This document shows, piece after piece, positions 54,846-60,315 of a stretch of DNA of 60,315 nucleotides. The position numbers and the translations under genes are program-made. Every line of letters starts with the position of its first letter. Position 1 is the first letter of the stretch. The stretch comes from Ectocarpus siliculosus (taxonomy: Eukaryota; Sar; Phaeophyceae; Ectocarpales; Ectocarpaceae). The stretch covers positions 40,677 to 100,991 of the forward strand of contig FN648628.1 of NCBI GenBank assembly GCA_000310025.1. Reading direction: 5' to 3'. A model generated the notes under the pieces. It did no database searches. It worked only from the letters and a program-made list of their open reading frames with translations, and had not been told where the DNA came from.

Positions 54846-55815
54846 GCTCAACTTTTTTTTTTTTTTCGCGGCATGTGGTCGCATATTTCTTTGCCACTGC
54901 CGAAAAAGACAGCTGGATCTTTACCCAGTACATCTTTGGCATTTGGCATTTATCATTTTACACTGAACGACGCAGGACGGGGGTCGACCTTCATCGTTGT
55001 TGTTGTTGCTGTTGTCTCCACATTAAAAACCGTTCCGACGTCCTCCTCGATACTTGTGGACTACCTGTTGGAAATTAATTGTGGGAATCCCTTCATTCTG
55101 AGAGAGAGAGCCATAGGTCGCCATCCGGCCTTTTCTTTTTTGTATGCACTTGTCTTCTTGTGAAGTTTTGACGTTGCGCTTGCCATCGTCGCCGCGTAAG
55201 TGTTTGTGTCTGCAGACCTTCTCAGCCGGCCTTCAAACTTCTTGTTGGTAAGTCTCCGTGTGGTAACTTCTCCGCGCATGAGTCATATGCAGCTATGACC
55301 TGCGCTTTGACTTTCACGATGGGTATTTTACCTCCCCGTCTTGCGTTGGTGAGTACCTGCGATATAATGTATACAGAAGGATCGCTCCACGACGCAAACA
55401 AACGTCGACGTCTCCGTTTTTTTTTTGTTCCCTTCGCACTCCATCCTTGCGGGGGTTTTCACCCCGAGTTCGAACGTGGGGTGCAATTTCCTCTCTTCGT
55501 ACCTTCCTCGTCGGCCTTCTCCGTCGTTGTGTACATGATGTATACCTCGATTTTTCGGCTTTACGATTCCGATAGACAAGACTACGGACTGACATGTTCC
55601 TTTCACCCCCGACGGGACCGCGCGCTCGTCGAGTGCCGAAATTCTTCATCACTTCCTTGCCTCTCCCAACACCGTCCCTTCCCGCCCTTACAAATCCTCT
55701 CCCCTTCTTCTTCTTCTTTCCGTCCTCCCGGACACTCACCACCATCCGTCCTGGACGTTGGCCCACAGCCCCGTTGGGGGGCGGGGGGCCAATACTTAAC
55801 CCTAGTTCAAAATAT
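54846..55815. other. no recognised gene; GTTGTTGTTG..ATTAAAAAC repeat
   Basis: TTGTTGTTGTTGCTGTTG..ATTAAAAACCGTTCCGA at about 54992-55036 is repeated at about 59608-59656 (GTTGTTGTTGTCGTTG..ATTAAAAACTGTTCCGA). The 184-codon plus frame (55295-55849) has no recognised domain. Confidence 0.4.
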
Positions 55816-55932
55816 TCCTAGAAGGGGTGTGATGTATTCATGTGTGTGATGTGTATCATTGTTGCCGCAACATATTAATGTGTGTCATGTGTATCATTGT
55901 TGCCGCAACATTGCTCTGAGGGGTGTGATACG
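55816..55932. repeat. GTGTATCATTGTTGCCGCAACAT tandem pair
   Basis: The phrase ATGTGTGT(G/C)ATGTGTATCATTGTTGCCGCAACAT occurs twice in a row (about 55838 and 55880), bracketed by AGGGGTGTGAT on both sides (55823 and 55919). It contains the stem TTGCCGCAA and belongs to the same GGGTGTGA family seen at 53.5-54.1 kb. Confidence 0.7.
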
Positions 55933-58900
55933 AGGGCCGCGTAGGCGGCGATAAGGAAGGGTCGTGAAAACAAAAATACTAGAGTTTTTTGGTTGAAAGC
56001 CCGCATCCGCTTGTCGATGTGAGTATACATATATGTGAATATATATATGCCGACCTCCCGACCTCGGGCTCGGCGGTCTGCACGGACATGTGTGCACTGC
56101 TCTGCATCTCTGCTGACACCGCCACGACATACATACATATCTCGACTGCTGCTGGAAACTAACATGGGGGCGGCTTCTGTATGTTGCTGTTCATTCAGCA
56201 CTCAGTTACATACATTTCACAGCTCAACACGTGAAGGTCCGAGAGAGGGAGTACACCACACATAACACCTGGCGGGTGGCGGTGTGGCGCATGGATGTGG
56301 GGCCCGGTTCAGTCGTATCAACATTGCACGAATCTACAAGCCCTGACGAGGTCCCATGCAGATTGAGTTATTATATACAGATGTCCCGATATGCCTAACC
56401 CCATAGCGTCAAAGTCCGGTAGTGCCCGAAATTTGTCTTGAAACAGCAGAAGGCATCAATAAGCAGTACCACCCCGGTTCAGGCACTATCGTACCGCTCC
56501 GGTCCAGACCACACAAGGTCCACCACACCCAACAGGATTCGGAGACGGTTTGCCTAAGAGCTCTATGCCGTCGTTCGTTTTCTGTCGGGTTTGCTTGACC
56601 GCCACAACAACAAAACCACGTGCCTTATTGGCAAACAGGCAGGATAATGTCTACATTAAAGCTGTCTAGACTACTTGGAATATGACAGCAGTGCGTAGGA
56701 CGTGTGAATGGGAGAGGTTGCCACGACAACTCCACGCATACTAGTGATGATATGTTTTTTTTTGTGTGTGTTCACTCGAAGAGACATGAAGAATGGTATT
56801 CGGATCCGTACATGCTGCAGCAGGAGAAGTACTGCTGCCACAGTACCGACTACGGACTCTCTGGGGAAGGATATGTTCTCCTTCCCAGCGTTGTCACGTA
56901 GTATTGTCTACTGTACATACATACAAATAGCAATACACTGGAATCAGGGACAACTACCACATGCATATTATATTGGTCGCCTTGTTTGGAAAGGAAACCA
57001 CAGACAACCCCCACCCAACCAACAATCATCGCAGTTTTTGTTTGGTCGTTCTCCTACCGCCTCGGCATGAAATCAGTAAGCGGTTGTTACACGCGAACCG
57101 TTCGCAACAACACACGTTTCCTTTGCACGGCTAAGTGATACAGCACCGATCATCATCATTGCAGGGACCCAGCGCGGGTCCTGTGGTGTCATCGTCGATC
57201 CCTCTATCGTACACTATAACGTAGGGTTTCGGGATCTGTGTTGAATCTTGCCGCAGGTTGCCGCGCCAGAGGAATGATGAGGGGAGATGCAACGGTGGGT
57301 GTGTTCGAATTATTAGCCGAGCGCGCTACCCGGCTGACCAATGAAGGCGTCAGTGTCAGCGGGCAAAATCAATGTCCCTGGGAGGGTGCCAAAATTCGAA
57401 AAATGAGCAATGCGCTACTGTAAATAATGCGAATGCAACTATGACTCTCTTTACATTTTCGTTCACAGAGACATACAATACAGCTCCGCACATACATGCC
57501 GTCGCCCGATTTTAGGAAGCCTGATGCAAAGAGCGGAGGGTTTATTCAAGCCCACCCGAAGCCAGGATATCGTGGGGTGTGTGTGTGCGTGTACAGTGCC
57601 GATGTTTGCCCAACCTATTCCTTCGTGACCATGATACATTGATTGATCGTCGACAACGAATCGACGGGTTCAAGGAAAACAGGTTGATATTGGCTCATGT
57701 GGATTAATTAGTTCATTGATAGTATGCATACATGACTGTACATAGTAGTAGCGCAATGAATTCATCTATCTTCTGCGTTGCAAGGTTATTTGAAATATTT
57801 CTTGCTGGCCGGAAGGTTTGTCCCTTGCATCATCATGCTCGTTGTCGTAGGTATCAAACATGCACTCGAGTTTTATCTATGCCACGGCATTGGCATAGGC
57901 GGAGTCACACGATCTGGAAGAAGAGAAGGTTCGTTTGATTGTTCCCCCGACCCGATCTCTGAATCTCCACTGCCCGATTCAAACTCTTTCTGCGCGTGGA
58001 ATTTCTTGGAGGCTGGCCGGAGATAGATGTAATACCGTTGACAATGCGAAACTTATTTCTATTGATGCACGAGAGTACATCACCACAGCATGGGACGATC
58101 CTGGCGGATGTACGAGTGACATCCACCGTACTTGCCTACCACGTAATTCCGCGCGGCCACGACAGCAATCAGCACGGACAAATGCCACAGACGCATGGGG
58201 TAGGCTAAGCTATTCTCTGGATTCAAGACAGAAACGGTACAGAAGAAAACTGCCCGTGTCTACCAAGGCTGCTACCTTGCACTCGAGTTCGTTTTGGAGT
58301 GTTAACGCGCGTCGACCGTCTAGAGTCTAGACTACATAAACAACCTCATTCAGCGCGAAGGCGCGCCCAATTCCATTTCCACATCGTCCATGTACTGCTG
58401 TCGGCATCAGCATGGATGACGAAAGTCCTTGCTAGGAAAATATAACGAAATATCAGCTCATTCCCACCCGTGTACAGGCGTGGGGTTTCGGAAATTTGCC
58501 AAGGCGACGACGAATAATTTGCCTGTTTTCTTGTGATGTTTTGTCGTATGTATGTGTGCATGTACACAGCCTAAAAGTGCGCCCCTGCGATCTACATAGA
58601 TAGGCGAAAACAACATCGGCCTGTGTGCGCCTCCCACATCTTGCTACAATACCTGTGCTCCGTGTTGGTCTTTTCGTTGTGCACCCGTCGACTCTCTTTT
58701 GTGAAAAAAGTTGTGTCGCCTCCGGATGAATCTCGCGAATCTCACAAAAAATCATTTTCGTACTGTACTCGATGTCTGTTTTGTTCTGAGTGCGATGAAA
58801 TGCGGTTGTCCGAAATACTCTGGTTTCGAACGGTACATACTGCAGTCTAGGCTCGGCTTCCTTGTATCGGTGAGTCTTACGGTGCGCCCTTCGGATGTGC

Positions 58901-60315
58901 GTGGCGTTGCTACATGCGCAAAATATTACAGATCGCCCTGCTGAATGAAGTGTTGTACTGCTGTAAATGCGAGACATGGATATTTGGACTTACATGTAAA
59001 TCTAAGATAACCATTCTCATCCTGCGATACAAGGACTGGTAGACCATAGATGCCCACAACCGGGCGGACAGATCCCTGCAGCTCACTACTGTACTTTACG
59101 TAGGCATCGGCCCTGATCGTTCGGCCTTGCCCCGACCCTTCTCGAGACGATCTATCGTGCCATTTCATCATCTCTCGAACCTCCCGATTTCCATCCGTCC
59201 ATCCGTCGGCCGAACAAAAGATGTCGATCCGCCCCCGAAACGCAAACCAATGAGTGAGATGGTATACACACAAAAAAATCAGTCGACATCCTCGTTCCCT
59301 AGTGTATTGGGGTCGTACCTGCCCAAGACGTGGCTTTCAGGATTTGTGTCCTTGTTGCTGCTGTTGTTGTTGCCGAGCGAGAGGAGGAGGAGGAGTGGTG
59401 AGGAGGAGTGGCGAGGTGTGGCTGTTGGTGGGTGCGGCAAAAAACTTGGCGTTCTATCTTCTCCCCTGTGTGGGAGTGACATATTCTTCCGCCCTGTGCG
59501 ATGGCCATGTATTGATTGGCGGGTCGGGTGTCTTTTTGGTGTTTTGTTGTCAACTGTTTGTTCATTTGTTCACAAGTTCTCTTTTCTCCGCCTCGATCTT
59601 GCGGCAGTTGTTGTTGTTGTCGTTGTTGTTGTTGCATATTAAAAACTGTTCCGATCTCCCTACTACCCAGTGCAGTCAACATCTGTCCGTATGAGCATTT
59701 CTTTTTTCTGGATATATCCGGATCCTTCGCGAGTCTCAAAATGTGTTATGGCGACCCCGTTCCCATCAGAAGAAAGTGACACTTGTCGAGGAAATAAAAT
59801 GGCTGCGGCATGTACGTGCCGTGGAATCGGAGAATCAACGTGCACCACGATCGAGCGGTTCTTCCGCCATCCTCGCTATTTCACCACTCACTACGTACGT
59901 ACGTCAAACAACCCCCGCGGTATCCATCGTCTCCTTTCAAGTAAAGGGGGCCATAGACTTGAACATAAATATAGCTGAAGTATTAAACATATATACATAT
60001 ATCGATCGGTGACCGTACGGGGTCTCTGTAGTCACGTTAGCTCACTGCTGTAGATCGTCTGTATCCCGTCATTGGCCTTGTTCTTCCTTTTTGACTAGTT
60101 GTTTTTTCTTTTCGTCTGGGTAGAAACACAAATAAATCGCGCCATGGAGGAATATTTTTGTATTTATTTGTTGAAAGGTGTATTGCGTCCCAAAAACTGT
60201 AAGATAATCAGGCCGAGTTGATGATGTTGTACCAGGTAGTAGGTTAACTCCAATACATGTGTCTCCATGAGCCACTCATTCATGTCTATGGCCGCCAAAA
60301 GCACATCTTTAGCAC
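55933..60315. other. no supported gene to the end of the window
   Basis: About 4.4 kb with frames up to 174 codons but no recognised family. Small features: TATATATG words near 56025-56050; a degenerate tRNA-like stretch on the minus strand near 57310-57350 (GGGTAGCGCGCTCGGCTAATAATTCGAAC); the GTTG/ATTAAAAAC repeat near 59608; ACGTACGTACGT near 59893; and TATATACATATATCGATCG near 59990-60007. Confidence 0.35.

Overview
This window looks like a piece of a eukaryotic nuclear genome, most plausibly a brown alga (Ectocarpus-like photosynthetic stramenopile). That is inference. It rests on split genes with introns of 80 to about 1,400 bp and clean GT..AG boundaries, many dispersed and tandem repeats, CTG/GTTG-rich non-coding sequence, and both non-LTR and Ty1/copia retroelement remains. 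There are no bacterial operons, Shine-Dalgarno sites or phage genes. No species marker was found, so the assignment is not proven. Most of the sequence is non-coding.

Layout. 1-345: homopolymer-rich contig end that looks like a corrupted copy of a repeat seen intact at 1.25 kb. 2.3-4.2 kb: the 3' end of an unrecognised plus-strand gene with an in-frame TAA; its last intron carries a dispersed repeat. 4.4-6.3 kb: diverged tandem repeats, then a TTGCCAA-rich minisatellite. 6.3-14.9 kb: repeat-dominated DNA with a LINE fragment, tRNA-related SINE-like pieces and a second copy of the intron-borne repeat. 14.9-17.4 kb: gene fragments of unknown function. 18.6-19.0 kb: a 160-bp tandem array. 20.4-25.9 kb: a multi-exon plus-strand gene with repeated (W/Y)GDxxRLK-type motifs and an RS-like stretch. 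27.1-32.4 kb: the best gene here, a seven-exon CRAL-TRIO (Sec14-like) lipid-transfer protein with two predicted N-terminal membrane segments. 32.4-41.8 kb: mostly anonymous, with a tandem duplication, a long hairpin and a copia end fragment.

41.85-43.71 kb (minus): an apparently extracellular protein with a Cys-rich module, a Pro/Thr linker and a module opening with a VWD/root-cap-like WGDPHMRG motif, broken by a frameshift. 45.4-49.8 kb: a decayed APE-type LINE with endonuclease, reverse transcriptase and zinc-knuckle remnants. Its 3' ORF is interrupted by an 866-bp GT..AG segment that restores the frame exactly when removed, which looks like an intron gained inside a transposon. 50.16-51.12 kb: a decayed copia RT/RNase H end. 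51.3-54.1 kb: hairpins and repeat arrays, including a nested CCATGG satellite. 54.1-60.3 kb: no recognisable gene.

The genes do not form one pathway. The CRAL-TRIO gene is the only confident intact host gene. The most interesting feature is the intron-like insertion in the LINE, followed by the membrane-anchored CRAL-TRIO architecture and an in-frame alternative 3' exon inside that gene.
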